From Stercorarius parasiticus (lineage: Eukaryota; Chordata; Aves; Charadriiformes; Stercorariidae), in contig VWZL01000166.1 in the NCBI GenBank assembly GCA_013396915.1, positions 62,001-126,000 of the forward strand: 64,000 nucleotides of DNA, read 5' to 3'. Below the pieces are notes generated by a model. It made no database searches, was not told the origin of the DNA, and saw nothing but the letters and a program-made list of their open reading frames with translations. The translations under genes and the position numbers were made by a program. This document shows, one piece after another, positions 48,698 through 63,600 of the stretch (the stretch's first letter is position 1; the number at the start of each line of letters is the position of its first letter).

Positions 48698-51600
48698 TAA
48701 GGGGTATAAGCTTTGGCTTCCAATCCACAATTTGTCACCAAGAAACACACAGAATTAGTCAGCTGTACAGCAATGTTGAAATATGAGTCTATTAGAAGGG
48801 GCATTTTGGAGCATCTGAATGTGCGTGTACTCGAAGCCCTCCCCTCCCTTCACACACACCGCTTCCCTTTAGAAAGAAGGGACAAGCAAGCGCTCCAGAG
48901 GAAAGCTGTCAAGTACGGCAATCAATCCCTCAGCCTGTGTAACAGGAGGATCATCACTATAAAGAGTACAGCTTTGTAACATAAATAGTCTATAGTTACA
49001 TTACTACCAAGGGGGGCTCGACTCCCTTTTTCTGATAGGGATCTCAACATAAAATTTTCTCATAGACTTATTGGTGCATGTGTGCGTATAATGCAACGGA
49101 CATTTCAGGGAACAGCATTATACAGGACAGGCATGGTTTATTTGTTATCACACTAATACTAACAAGAGCAGAATGAAGTTGTTATACCTGCAAAACAAAC
49201 AAGATGACCATTATCTTGTCTAGGATCTTGGAGCTTTCTCCTTTGCACTTCTTGTGCTCAGCTGATGTTACCAAATGCAAGCTTGTGTGAGCAAGCAATG
49301 CATGACAACTCTCCGTGTTTTAACTAATTCTTAAATGTGTCACACCATTAAAACTCTGGTAAACCTCCATTGCATTACACTAGATGTGAAGCAATCTTTT
49401 CCCACCAAAATTTCTGAGGTAATATTGCTCTTATTCATCTTGCAATAAAAAAATCCCCAAAAGTTAAAAGCTTCCACTGAAAAAGCAACCACTTTCCACT
49501 AAAATCAGACTCACTTCAGAACAATAGATTAGACAGAGCACTGGAAAGCAGAAGAAAAGACTCTGCTCTGCTTAAATCAGAAGTTGCACATAACTTCACA
49601 GCTTCCATAACTCCCCCAACTCATGCTCTAATGATGACTGCCAAGATCATTCACCATTTTGGGAAGGTAAGGGGCAACTATTTTTCATTTTGATGAATGA
49701 TTCCTGCCTATGCTTCAGAAACCCCACAGGAGGTGCTTGGTTGCAGTTTTTTGCTGAAACTTTTATTCTTCCCTCAAACTATTTGAAGAACTCTTCCTGA
49801 CCTCATTAATTACTCCCAACATATATGCAAGTCCACAGTTTTCAGTAAATATTGCCAAGGTACATGTTAGATTATTTTTCTAAATCAATTCATGTATTCA
49901 TGCATATAGGGAAAGATTTGATCAGAAAAAACAGCTTATTTAGTAAAAGTAAAATGAATTTAAATGGTTACATATAAACAGCATATGCATCTACTCAAAT
50001 TCATCACTTTTAAATGCATAACAGAGAAAGTATGGTACCTATTGCTCTTTCGTGTGCGCCAGAAACCCTCATAGCATTATTACATGGAAAGATTTGCACA
50101 TGACACATTCTGGGCCCATAAAATGCCTAGAATAAGCCAGTGATGAGCATACTCTCATCTGAATTTATAAACTATTATTATCCTTTTCAAACATCAGATA
50201 CTGCAAAAAGACCCAACAGTACCATGCAGGCATACCATGCAGGCAGACTGCCCCTTATCAAAAGAAAAGCTGGTGGAAGCATGTATTTTGAAAATGCAAC
50301 AGAGAATTAATACATTCTGTGCTTAGACCATTTTGAGACCTTCAGGCTCATAGAAAGACTTTGAGGGTCACCTTGACATAAATTGAGGGACAGATCTGAG
50401 TCTGAACGCTTTTTTAAAAAAAAAAATCTGTATCTTCTTTTTAAACTTCCTGTTCCCCTTTGTTCTTTTCATCAAATTAATTTAGTTTTCAAAGACCTGA
50501 TACAGTTCCCCATCTAGATAAGCATCCCTGAACCCCAAATCCTCCAGTCTTTACAGCAGTATATGGGCTACCATGAGGAAGGAACACAGGGGAAACAAGG
50601 GATTTGGAGCGCTTGCTCAAGAGTATTTGAAGAAGGTGGGAGACAGAGTAAGATAATCATTAATTAGACCTAAAATCTTTTTTTTTTTTTTAAATGGGTT
50701 GTTCAATTTTGGGGAGACCCATTTAAATCTTAGGATGCTTTATCTAACCTTCTTCGTCATCTCTTCCATTCAGTACACTATCTAATTTTTTCCTGTCACT
50801 GGAACTGGCATCTTCAGAGATAAAAAGAAACAAAGATAATAGTACGCTTTTTTCTTTTTCGTATTTATGAAGACATCGTAAAAGGATTACATGTAATTTG
50901 GATTTTGAGGCTCATGATAACAGACTGCATTGCAAAAAAGCTTCTTTTGATGAATATGAATGAATTGTCTGGATTTCCCAGGCAAACAAAAAAACCACCG
51001 TCATGCTATGCAAAATTGTTTTTGATTGTTTGTCTCTGAACTGTAAGCTCAAGTCAGTATCAACACTTCAAATTGGCTTTCTATTATTAAAACTAAAAAT
51101 CACTTCCATTTCAGTAAAATTAGCCTTACTGAAGGCATTCTTGTTTGCTTGTTCCTTAATAATTCATATCGTTCACCCATTCAGTGAAAACATTGGTTTG
51201 TCTACGGTCCTCCATTTTACCATTCAGAGTAATTCTCTTGCCACCTGATAGTAGCATGGGACCATCCGAGCTGTGAGCACTGAACTGGCAGATAGCTGTG
51301 GCATGGCAAGACGAAAGCTAAAAGCAACCCAGTGGTTCAGCCTACTGCGTTAGGCTGCCAGACCTGCCACCTTTGATTCTCAGCTATTTCTATGAATCAT
51401 TTAACTGCCATGAACCTAATCTCCCCAGGGAACTAAGAGGGAAATAAAAAGGGAGAGAGAAAATGGAGGGAAAACAGTAGTTAGAAAGGGATAGAGTGTG
51501 CCTTGGGAATAAGGGGAAACAACGAGAAAGCTTCATGGAAACTTGTAGAATTACTCACGGATTGTCTGGGCATAATGTCAACAAAAGCAACGCTTCAAGT

Positions 51601-54600
51601 CAAGTGTTAAGCACACAGGTAGGTGCTTCCGATGTTGAAATGGCTTAAGAAAAGCCCTACTTTTTGCTCAGCTGAGGTGAAATGCACTTCAAAACCCAGT
51701 CATTTGTAAAGAGTTCTCAGAGAAATGTGTGAAGTATGCAAGATTCATTTTTGTTTGTTTGTTTTTAATTTCATATCTATATGCTTCTTACCTTCTAATA
51801 TGCAGTTTAGTCACTTGGGCCAAGTTTGTTCTTCTAGTTACGTTTTTCCACACTGTCTAGCAACAGAAAGCCTCAGAGAACTAGGGTCTGTCACAAGACA
51901 GTCTTCCCTCTTGCGAACATCTTTCCACCTCATCACAAAATACTGACGCTTTATCAGTTTCAATGTCCATGAAAGTCACCAAGAGTGCTACATTAAAGTC
52001 TCAAAACCTTTGAAATATTATCTGTTGGGCCAATGAGAAGAAACTGTTTATGACTACCACAGATACACAGCACTTCATACTTTGCATACTGTTGCTCCAT
52101 GTCCCTATTTCAGACAGAATAATAGCATTTATATTTAGCATTGGATGTATTAAAAAGGTGTTACTACAACCTCAGAATACTACTCCTGAATTAGCTCAAA
52201 CAGCTACGTGAGTTTGGCCTTTAGCTGCTCACCAATATTCTCCACACCATTACATTTTACATTGTATTACAGTAAACCATCACCACAAAACCTCCAGAGC
52301 AATGTTAGTTGCTGAACCAGAAAATTGAGATAGCCACTTGTATAGCACATTTCGACTGAGCTCATCACTTCTGTAATGCCCGGTGACAATAAGTCTAAGG
52401 CAGAGAGTCTGGCAGTATCCTGTGCAGAGTTGCCGTAGACACCATGCATATTTAAAGCGGATAATTTAATGACAAGCTGATCAAAAATGACATTAATATA
52501 ATCACTCTTTACATTACCTTACAAGGGCTGCATCAAAAAACTCAACTTGCAAAAGCTAAAGGACTGAAGAGAAAATTATTTGTAAATATCTTCATTGATG
52601 TGAACACTGGTGCAAGATTTCATTATTATTCCCGACTACATGCACAAATGAACTGGTGAAATTCCTGGTCTACTTTTATCTATCTCAGGGCACTGGGTAG
52701 TGGAGGTAGCTGAAATGAATGGTTACTTGTGTTGTTTCTGTGCAGACAGGTGAGACTCTTGGAAAATATTTTATGTGAGTATGAATAGAACAGTGGTTGT
52801 TTATCTGTTACAGAGAAAGTTTCATTTTGGAGAGACAGCGAAACTGTTGCGGGCTTTATAGACAGGTTAGAGCGTTAGTCCATTAGGTATGGGATCAAGA
52901 GAAGAGGTAAAGGCAAGAGGTGCCTTGGGGAATCTGTGCACCCTACTGTGCAGAGAAATTAGGTGTGAGGCAGCACTTCTCGACCTAGCTCTAGTTAGCA
53001 GACATTCCAGTCTGGCTCACCTCATCCTGCTTTCCTAGCTCACTTCACAATATCTGAGTTACCTTCACCAGATTGTCACATACTACAACCAATTTCTACA
53101 ATCCCCAATTTCTGACAGAAACGAGAACTATGTTTGGCACCAAGTCAAAGGGCAGCAGTAACTGGGTCTCATGACATTTGCCTTCAGGAGTATCTTCCTG
53201 ATCCTCCTGCTAATACAAACAAAGGAAAGGTCTGTAGTTCTTCAAAGCACATCTAGCTTATTCCCTCTAAATGCGCTGAAAGTACTGCTTTTTTGTCCTT
53301 TGCAAAAAGAAGCTGAGGTGTAACTATCGTACAAATTTGCAGTTTTACTGCTGAGATAGAAGCTGTTACTTTTATCACACTCTCAGTTCCAATGAAGATT
53401 TGTGAGAAAGCTAGATGAAACAGAATAGCACCAGAAAAGGTGAAAATGGCATACCATATACATATAACTCAGCTCTGCATCATCTATTTTTCCAAACTTA
53501 AGCATTTATTTTTTAAAAATTCAAAATTTTCCAAACAGCTGAGACTATAAAGTCACCTGTTGTGATTATTATCAGAAGGCTTCAGGAAAAAAAAAAATTA
53601 ACAGGTATTAAACTGCTGAAACACTAACTAGGTTTGCCTGCGCTGAAAAAAAAAAAATCCACAAAGAAATGGCAACATTTAGACCATCAACTCTAGCTAA
53701 AGTTGAATGAACCTGTGAAATGCCTATTAGTATACTATTCTATGAATAGTAAATATTTTTAATTACCATAAATATTTTGTGATGCAAGAGTGACATCACT
53801 TCTGTGATACACTATATGGACAGCGTCTACATCACTTGCAAGGACATGTACAGTGCGCAGCTGTTCTTCTCCAGTGCTAGCTCAGGCACTCCATGGAAGT
53901 CTCTCAGTTTGAAGGATGCACAGGTGAAGGACTTATTTACTGCCCCCTGGCTCCACCACAATCTCTTCATCTTTTGACAGGCAAAGTAGCAGGAACTATA
54001 TAGCCATTTATGACAGGTAAGATTTCACATTGTAAATGTTAGCCGATTACATTGTTTTGAATGATTCAGACATATGACACCAGCTGATGTCAAAGACAAA
54101 GAGAGGAAAAACTGGCTGAATCTACCACTGTCTGGAAACTAGCAAGGGACTAAGACTTAGTATACGGTCAACCTTTATGATCCCAAACTAATACGTCTCA
54201 CAAAACCTAAAGATTTATGCAGGCAATACTTCCATTCACCACTTGAAAATCTAATTGTATAAGAACTGAATAGTGTATTCACATTTGCAAACTTTGTTTG
54301 TTTTAGTGCGTGTGGGGGGGTGTTGTTGTTCTGTTCCCCCTCCGCCCCCACTCCAAACCATAACATTTTCAACTAGAGTGTAATTTAAGAGGCTTTGAAA
54401 AAACTCCTAAGGAAATGAATATTAATACTATTGATGACTAGAAAGCATTTAGTTTGTTTGTCATTAACTTTTCAGTACCACAGTTGCTTGCCTATAGACA
54501 ATATTGTAATGATTTACATTTACCACAGCTTCACATCAAGTTGCAGATGTTCACAGTAACAGCTGCTGCCTGAAAAAATTGAGACACTCTTTAGAAATAA

Positions 54601-56603
54601 AATATATGAGGCTTTGAAGATGTGAGGCACCCAGTACTTTTGAAGATAACGAATTCAAGCTAGGAGGAGCTTTCCAGTACCTTTCTATGTAGCTGCTCTT
54701 TGCAAGTTTTTGACAGAAAGTCTGAATTAGGACTGTGGCTAAAATTATCCCTGCATGAATCGGCTTCTCATTATTTACCAAGCTCTTTTCAAAGCATCAT
54801 CCATTTAGACAAAAGACAACAAGACAATGACTCCAAGAAATCCTATTTTTTAAAAGAAGTTTGACTTAAGGTCTTTTTTAAACTGTTCTTCATTCTCAAA
54901 ATGAGTTTTCTGTGCTGCACAGAAGCCCAATTGATACAGCGCACATATTCCTGCATGTTTGCTTGGGGCCAGAAACATAAAAAACCAGCCCTGACAGGAT
55001 CTACACTCTTCTGTCAAATTTCACCCACAGCGACCATCAAGGTTTCCTGTGTATGAGGGTTTAATGCTGATGTTTCAAGATGTTCCCTGTCAGCACCAGT
55101 TGCACTTTCTCACTTTGTCATACTTCTGTCCCCATTTGGCACAAAGCACTCCTGGGAAATTTTCATTCAAATAGCATTTGTGGGTCAGGTTGGAGTTGCT
55201 CCATGCACAACGCTCCCAGAACAAAGAGAAGTCAGATCACCTAACTGGATACGCTTTCTGCTTTTCTAACCACAGGCATGAACTGCATCATGTCTGTGCC
55301 TACTGAAACTTGCTGCAGTATGTACCAAAAATCTTGCCATCGCTGACTTCCAGCATTTTTTAACTACAGAAAACATATTAAGCTACCTTTGCCTTAAACC
55401 TCCCACAAACAGTAGTGCTAGAAACCAAATAACCTGGCAACAGGCTCTTGGTAGGAGAATAAAAGTTGGAATGCAGCCCACGTCACATGTTTGGCTATGT
55501 CCGGTACTGCCATTTGCATTCACTCAGAAATCAGAATGGGAAATACAGTAGCCCAGGCCAACGCAGAATTATTACCATATGGGACTGTAATCATGAATGG
55601 CTCATGGACGACAGTGGATATTATGCTAAAATCTGTGAGAACCCAGGACAGTTGCTTGGAGTTTGTGTGTATTTAAAGATGTTTCCAAAATACTATTTTT
55701 GCATTCACACATCACAGCAAAGAAACTAATATTCAACCTAATACTCAGTAACATGATGCCAGAGCAAATCCATTCCACATTACAGTCTACAGCACAACAA
55801 TGTAAAGAAAATATCAACAGATGTTACAGATCTGTGATAAATAAAAAATACATGGTGTGATGTCATTCACAAAGGGAACGTTTCAATGTAAAAGATGTCT
55901 TTCATGTAAAAGACCTCACTGCTCATTTGTTTTCAGACAACTGGCTTTTCTAAAATCCTTGTATTACATACAGAGTAAGAGAATATCTCTGAAGATACTC
56001 AATCCGGTAGCATTTACTACTTTAATCAATACACGTTCACAGAAACAGTAAAGAGAAATAAACTAAATACTTTATAAATGATCAGCTGTCTATAAGGACT
56101 ATTTTAGCATTCGTAGAACAGAGTTAAAGGCGCGCTGTTCTGTAGCAGTTATCCAGGTATTTGTTATACCAATTCTACCATTCAAGATGGATATTTTCAC
56201 TGAATATACCTCTTTCTGCAACAAGACTCTGCCAAAGTAAAATGAGGAAACGAGGGAGACGCTTCCCTGGTTCTTTTTTTAAGGCAAAACTGCATCTAAA
56301 TTATCAGCATTTGGGAAATAGCAACAAACTGTACCTCTGATATTTTTAGTAATTGAGAATGAAGAAACATCCAAAGACACTCGCACTATCTGTATATTCT
56401 GAATTAAAATAAGAAAATATGAATGACACACGGATGCTTTAGAATTTTCATTTTTCACATTCTGATTTTTTTTTTTCCTTCCTTTCAAGAGCTTAGATAA
56501 CTAATTTTAGTTTTTTCCACAAACAGAAAAAGGAGAACGGGGAATTCTCTTCTGAAGCAAGTTAAGTATCACTACAAGTCAACAGAATCTTCCATATAAT
56601 ATA
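48698..56603. other. Long non-coding stretch, no gene recognised
   Basis: About 8 kb of AT-rich DNA. There are poly-T and poly-A runs (for example about 50678-50692 and 53587-53598) and a G-run near 54312. Frames such as 55466-55729 and 51003-51248 resemble nothing known to me. One possible MIR relic is listed at 51345-51440. Confidence 0.65.
51345..51440 (+). mobile_element. Possible MIR-like SINE relic
   Basis: 'gattctcagctatttctatg', 'aatcatttaactgccatgaa' and 'cctaatctcccca' follow the spacing of MIR ('...gtcatttaacctctctg...cctcagtttcccca'). It is short and diverged. Confidence 0.35.
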
Positions 56604-57641
56604 CGTTCTGGATGGCCGGCCCCAAAGAGTTGTGGTGTTAAATCCAGTTGATGTCCAGTCACGAGTGGTGTTCCCCAGGGCTCAGTATTTGGGCCAGTTC
56701 TCTTTAATATCTTTATCAACGATCTGGACAAAGGGATTGAGCGCAGCCTCAGGAAGTTTGCAGATGACACCAAGTAGGGCGAGAGTGTTCATCTGCTTGA
56801 GGGTAGAAAGGCTCTTCAGAGGGATCTGGACAGGCTGGATCGATGGGCCAAGGCCAATGGTATGAGGTTCAACAAGTCCAAGTGCTGGGTGTTGCACTTG
56901 GGTCACAACAACCCCATGCAGCACTACAGGCTTTGGGAAGAGTGGCTGGAGAGTTGCTTGGTAAAAAAGGACCTGGGGGCATTGGCTGACAGCCAGCTGA
57001 ATATGAGCTAGCAGTGTGCCCAGGTGGCCAAGAAAGCTAATGGCATCCTGGCTTATATCAGAAAAAGGGAAGTCCCTCAGGATCGGGGAAGTGATTGTAT
57101 CTTTGTACTCAGCACCGGTGAGGCCGCACCTCAAGTACTATGCTCAGTTTTGGGTCTCTCACTGCAGAAAGACATTGAGATTCTGGAGCGGGTCCAGAGA
57201 AGGGCAATAAAGCTGGTGAGGGGTCTAAAGTAAAAGTCTTATGAGGAGCAGCTGAGGGAACTGGGGTTGTTTAGCCTGGAGAAAAGGAGGCTCAAAGGAC
57301 ACCTTATTGCTCTCTACAACTACCTGAAAGGAGGTTGTTGCGAGGTGGGGTCGGTCTCTTTTCCCAAGTAACAGGTGATAGGACAAGAAGAAATGGCCTC
57401 AAGTTGCACCAGGGGAGGTTTAGATTGGATATTATGAAAAATTTCTTCACTGAAAGGGTTGTCAAGCATTGGAACAGGCTGCCCAGGGAAGTGGTGGAAT
57501 CACCATCCCTGGAGGTATTTAAAAGATGCGTAGATGTAGTGCTGAGGAACATGGTTTAGTAGCAACTTGGTAGTGCTAGGTTAATGGTTGGACTTGATGC
57601 TCTTAAAGGTCTCCTCCAACCAAAACGATTCTATGATTCTT
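56604..57641 (+). mobile_element. CR1 LINE, 5'-truncated, plus strand
   Basis: The most complete CR1 of the window, about 1.04 kb. It opens within ORF2 (ggatggccggccccaaagag, 56609), carries [20 protein letters not shown] (56667-56726) and FADDTK (56757-56774), then the whole C-terminal domain. It ends in a 3' untranslated tail ('gttggacttgatgctcttaa', 'aggtctcctccaacc', 'gattctatgattct') at 57641. The tail belongs to the same group as that at 24233-24285. There is no clear target duplication, which is normal for CR1. Confidence 0.92.
56607..57559 (+). pseudogene. CR1 ORF2 C-terminal remnant (reverse transcriptase)
   Basis: The RT motif B-C region is in one frame from about 56667. A stop (tag, 56775-56777) comes immediately after FADDTK. 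Further in-frame stops lie at 57009-57011 and 57231-57233. Around 57070-57170 the homologous reading jumps to another frame and back ([15 protein letters not shown] in frame 1). After 57335 a further shift leads to the intact end, with '[20 protein letters not shown]' and '[18 protein letters not shown]'. Both motif C aspartates are kept, but the gene is broken at several points and lacks the endonuclease. Confidence 0.87.
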
Positions 57642-60600
57642 TTACAGATTAGTATCTTCATCTCCTCAGGCTCAACCTGATGGGATCTGTCTAAAATTTA
57701 ACAAGATACTGATTTCAAACCTGAAATGACCAGACATCTCGAAAGTATTTTACCGTGAAAATTTAGGATCTACAGGATACCATACTTGCTGGTTACATAT
57801 CATGTCATCAAGCTAGCAGACAAAAACCAAACAAACCTCTTTAGGCTGACTGGGAGCTGTTTGCTGAAAGTAATTTGGTACAGACTGACACTTCTTCCGC
57901 ATAGACCTTCTTGTGATATATGGAAGACTATTTACTTTGGACAAAACCCATCCAATTTCAGGACAAATTGCTTACTAATTATCTCCTATAAGATTCTTCT
58001 CATGAACCAACCAATATATTTGGCATAAAGTAAAATGACATTTGAGAAGCTCTGACAAGACGTTTTTACTTGGGCTATTATAAGACACTCAGTTTTCACT
58101 GAGCCGGTGCTGAGGATGCCTAAGGGAATTCCTGAAAAAAAAAACCAGTGCACATTTTCTTCTTAAAAACCTTGAGCTCTGGCACTTTCGTGAACGTCTA
58201 TCAAATGAGATCTTGGAAGAATGGCTGGTTGGCTAATGCTCCGTGTTCGTAGAAGGTTAATATTTTAAAAATAAACTTCAGCTGCCAAATTTCTAGGCAG
58301 CTGTGAGGCATTTCTATTGCTGGGGAGCGCATGTGCAAGGACTGAAACCAGGAGGGTTGAGCAGCTCGAGCTGCAGGTGACTGCACAGCTCCCCAGCCAC
58401 ATGCCTCTGTCCCACAGCCCTTGCCACTGCATGCTCCCTGTGCTCTTCTATCACAGCAACACAGCATTTGTGATTTTTTCCTAGTCAGTTTTACCTGTCA
58501 TCTAAAACTCCCATACTCTCAGTATAACGTCTCCCTTTATAGGGAAAATGGGGAAAAAGCCTTAGTCCTCTGACTCACAATGTCACAACATGTCATACAT
58601 GTTATCTATATTATAAGGTATTGTAACTAAATTTGGAAATTTTATTGTAAATGCAAGACAATTTCTTTCCCTTTTATAGTGATTTTTAGATAGAAAGCAC
58701 CATCATTATCAGCATAGCAGCAGTTATTGTAGCTAGTACACCTCAAATTCAGGAAGCAAGATAAAGCGCCTTTTCCAATAAAACTTGCAAAGCCAGTTTG
58801 CAAGCGACAGTTAAAACTGCTGATGAAACACACAGTCATCTATCACTCCTTTTTTAGATTTTATCGCATTTCCTCAGAATATTGTCACACAACCACGATA
58901 ATAAAGTTAACAATGCTTGTGTCTATTTCTTCAGCTTTTCCCCATTACCCTTAATACCTCTTGCTAAAAATCAGTTTCATAAAACTAAACATACTTTTGG
59001 ATAAGGACATTCTGTTTACAACCAAGCCTTGATGAAGCTGTGCGGGGAAAAAATAATAAAGCCCTTAATGACATACTGTGGGCTTTGTAACTGATAACTT
59101 TTCAGAACATTTGCTGGACGTACCTGGGAAAAGTGCTTCAGAGAGACACAGAACTGTACAGGTCAGCAAATCATCTCCTGCAGACCTTCAGGCCTTTTTT
59201 TTTCCCCCCCCTCGAGGAAAATTTCAGTTGTCTTCTTTGTAACAGTGTTCAAAGCAGTCTTTCTGCATCACCATTTACAGCCGTGTCAGAAACGAATTAC
59301 AAACAGCAAAAAAATCTGCGACTGGATTGTCCAAAAATCACAGAAGATCATTGATAGGAATAGGAAAATTTTATGAGGTTTCTTGGCACTTAGGGTGTAC
59401 TGTTAAGGCTTCCCCTGACAAGGTACTGGCCTCATTAAGCCTATTGAAATTAAAATGAAAAGATGATGAATTACTGAAAGTAGAATTAAGCTACGTTGAT
59501 AACCAAACTTCCATCTTCCACTTCCTCTTCTATTTCAACCTGGCAGAACTCCATAGAGAAGGGAGTTACAGGCGTGCCAATACATGGACAGGTTTCTGCT
59601 CTTATCTCTCTCTGCTAACTCCTATCAGAAGGCGAATGCTACAGCAGATAGCAATATTCCTGAACTACGCAGAAGATATCTTCTCAGAGGGTACCCGTCT
59701 GCCACTAAAACTTGGTTAAAATTTGCTAGAAAAGCACCAACCTGACCCCTTTCCTTATAGCTTTTTAAGTTTTTTTTCAAACTTGTCTTCATTTTGTGAA
59801 AATGAAAAGAAAAATGTTAGAGCAGTTAGAATGCAGACAAATATACTTCACTGTAACATTTTCACTAACTGACTTATTCTTGTAGCTGCCTCTCTGTTCC
59901 GTGACGAAGAAAAGATGATGACGAGAGTTAAGGGAAAACATTTCCAAAATATCTATCAAATGATGAATTTTTGTGCTGTGGTTTTACACATTTCTCTCTT
60001 TATTGTTTGACACACGAGAAGATTTTTCCAAACAAAAAACCCGGTATGGTTTCAAATGTAAGACCTCTTACCATGTAACTTTGGTTTTGAAGACTTTCAA
60101 TGTACAGGGTTTCCCGATGGCAGGGAATTTTATCATGCCTGCTTTACAAGGAGGAAAACATGGGCACCAGAGATGTAAATCTTTGTATTTTCAGATTTTA
60201 CAGCAGGAGGCTAGTCCAGCTGGAAATACAAGCTAAGGAAACTCTAGTGCAGACTAACTCCCTGCAGCTGGAACTAAGAAAGAGAGTATTAAATCTGTGC
60301 TTCTCTAGCTGCCCTTATAGTGAAGTTACAGTGCTTTGTATTCACTAGGATGTTGGAAGGGGATAGATAACATGAGCATTTATCACATGATCAAACATAC
60401 ACTCTTAAAAAGTGAAAATAAAGCTTGAAACTGTCAAAGTGTAGGGTACAACAACAGAAAATGGAATAGCTTCTCCTGTACCTTTTCTTTCCTTTCTGAG
60501 AGCTCAAAGGCCATTTCCTAAGGATATGTTCTTCGCTATACATTCAGATGTCAAACTGAAGGGATTTTAACACCCATTGTTGAAGTGAAATAGCTTAGCA

Positions 60601-63600
60601 GGCAAAAGGATAAAGAAGAAAGCAAGATTATTTCCTTAAAAGTATCATTCAAAATCTTGATTATACCCTAAAAACAAAGGAAATACATTCCGCTACTTTT
60701 CAAATGCAAGTAGCTCAAATAATGATGGCAAAATGAAGTGATTTAATAACAATTTTGGAAAATACAAAATGTGATTCTTTAAAAAAATTTTCTTTTAAAT
60801 TGTGAAATATGCTCATTCTGTAAGTGGCTGACATAATGGCAAAGAAATGAATATGAATTAGCAACAATTTAGGTAAATGCCAGGAGACTGAGTTGCGAGT
60901 ACTTTGAAATCTTTTTGAAACTGTAAAATTCATTAGAACAGGACTTGGACAGAGGGCAAAAACATCTCTATGGCTCAGCTCCCTGCTGAGAACAATTATT
61001 TAATAAAAGTATTAAAAAAAACCAACTGTGAAATACATGCAGTCTGTCACATAGAAACGTATAACCTTCACTTGCATTCATCTATGTATGTGCTTAGGCA
61101 AATCAGATACTACAAGCAAGCAAAATGCAAGCACGTGCAAAGCACCTACTGGTATATTTGGAGCTCTTGGGCTTTTCTCTCCGTTGACATGTTACACCAA
61201 ACAAAAAATATCACCGGGAAGCAAGTTACAAAACATTGTTCCATGAATAGATTAAAAATACTAGTAGGAAGGAATGGGACAAGGAGATGGAGATTACTGT
61301 GCTGTACTTTTATGCCACAGCTCAGTACTGAAGTTCCTGAAAAGATCTGCAGCTACTCCAAGATGGCACATCAACTACCAGCCAAAACATGTTCTGGAGT
61401 ACATGACACTCTACCTGGCTCACCAAGACAACTTTTCAGCTTTCGTCTTAACTGAAGGTTCATGGGAACAGATGGTTAGTACACAATCCGATTGTTGCAC
61501 GCAGTAGATGCTGAGAACACCAGGGACGTCTGTTGGGCTACTTCTCTGCCCCTCAGGCTAGATTATCACTCAGGACTTCTCCTGTCTGTCTAGCAGGCTG
61601 TGCAAGTATTTAGTCAAGACAGAAGGGCTCCCCAGCATGAGAAATCAAAGGAGGTCCACCTCAGACCATAAAGCCTGGGTAGTTTGGAAACTCTTACAAG
61701 TGGCAAGTCTGAAGTGGGTTTGAGCCAAGCTGCTAGCAAAGAGTTGCAGTGAACCCATCTCTTCTGCTTCTTGAAAGAGCATGCAAACTATTGAGTATAA
61801 ATCACATCCTTGTGACATCTGTGCTGCTTTCTTCCTTTCCAAGGGGAGCTGGGGGTGGACACGATATATTTAATTCCCTGGCAACTGATTTCAGGTTATG
61901 TTTTTTATTTTTTTGCTTTATTTTAATTGCCAGTTAGTCAAGACAGTGCTAGAATAATGCAGAATTAGACTGTGATAATCCACAGTACATGCTCATTAGT
62001 CACATGAAAATCACAGTCACATGTCTGCAGTATCACACCCTAGAATTAAGGCTAAAAAGTGGAGAGAAACAGAGAAAACTACACTATGAGTGTATACTAT
62101 GAGTAGGAGTTTAAGGATTGTTGGTTTTTTATTTTTGTACAAGATAAAATCCCCCTAGGTTCTTTTCTCAGACAGCCTAATAGCTTTTTTCCCCCCCAAA
62201 AAAACCCTTTTTCTTCCACATAAATCCCAATTTTGACATTAAAAAGAACACTCTCCCTGTCCAAAATGATCTCCCCTTTCCTCCCTATCTACCAGTGCTA
62301 TCTATCACAGAAAAATGATTTTATTTTACTTTGGATTATTCAGTGTCCAGAAATCAAAAATCTTTCTTTCCAGTAAATGATACAGAAGTGAAGAAAAATA
62401 GCGAACACAAGTTCTCACTTTTTCTCAATTTTAAATGTCTTTATAATTTACTTTGGCTGTTTCAGATTAATTCTTAGAAGCCTGTTTTTTAAAAAATCAG
62501 TGTACGTTTCACTGTAGGAATGAGTCTACTGAATACTGATACTTGTAGAAATAAACACTGCTGTTACGTCTGCATCAAACGCTGCTGCGGATATGCCTAA
62601 AGACTACATTCCAAAACATTCTATATTTCACTGTCATTATAGAGGAAGATTTTCTAGACATAAGAGGAAAAACGCAAAGAAAACTGCTTTTTTTTTTTTT
62701 AAAAGGCTAAACCAATTCCCGTTTTTTTCTTTTTCCTCTTTCCTTTCAGAAGCACTCCTCAGGAAGAGGCTGAGAGAGAGGGCAGGGCCCCAGATAGGAA
62801 AAGTGTAAGAGGAAGAAATCAATTACTTGCAGGAACAGAAAAAATACTTAAGGCTTGGGGTGCCCCATCTCCCCCCACAAAAAAAGTTCTGGAGCAAATA
62901 CCTGTAGAAACAGCCATATAAAAAGCACTGAAAGAGAGCACGAGACATGCAATTCCCTGTAGCAACTGAGAACCCATAGTACCACAATCATTCCTTCCAT
63001 CGCTACTTGCTTTATTCTCAAAGTTATATGATTATGGGTAGTTAGGGAGTATACTAGAGTGTCTAATTATCCTTACAGGTAGAAAGAGCTTCCTATGTCT
63101 AAATTACAGTTCCTTTACTGCCACTTAACGATTATAACTTCTCTTATGCCTGGTTAACACCGGAAAGAGTTTATTTCCTTCTCATTCATGGCTTCTTTTA
63201 CATATGTAAAGATCTCTACCAGGTCTTTCTAGAAGTCATTCTTTTCCCTTGCTCAACAAGCCCAGTTCTTTCATTTTTTCCCCACAGAGCTTGTATATTG
63301 TAGACTTTAGCTCAGACTTATTTCTGAGTCAGTGCTTAGGAAAGTGGCTTGGTTGGAAACATCGATGTGAAAGCACAGAAACACTCATGCACAGCGCTAG
63401 CTCGTGCTGGAATTCCAATATTCTTGGAGGTAAACAGCTGAAAGTCCTGACTGTCCCTCTGCAGGAAGCAGCATAAACTCTGCTTTTCCATTAAACGTTA
63501 AATTAAATTACACCCCTCAAGCAGAAACAGGCAGATTTTCTCTCCAGTGTGCAGAAAAAAAAAAAAGGAGCCCAAAAGGGAACAATCAGAGTCTTCATAT

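Noticed and set aside
60970..61455. 161-codon plus-strand open frame
   Set aside because: No known domain, signal or repeat, and an amino-acid mix typical of chance translation. An overlapping shifted frame is equally open in the second half.
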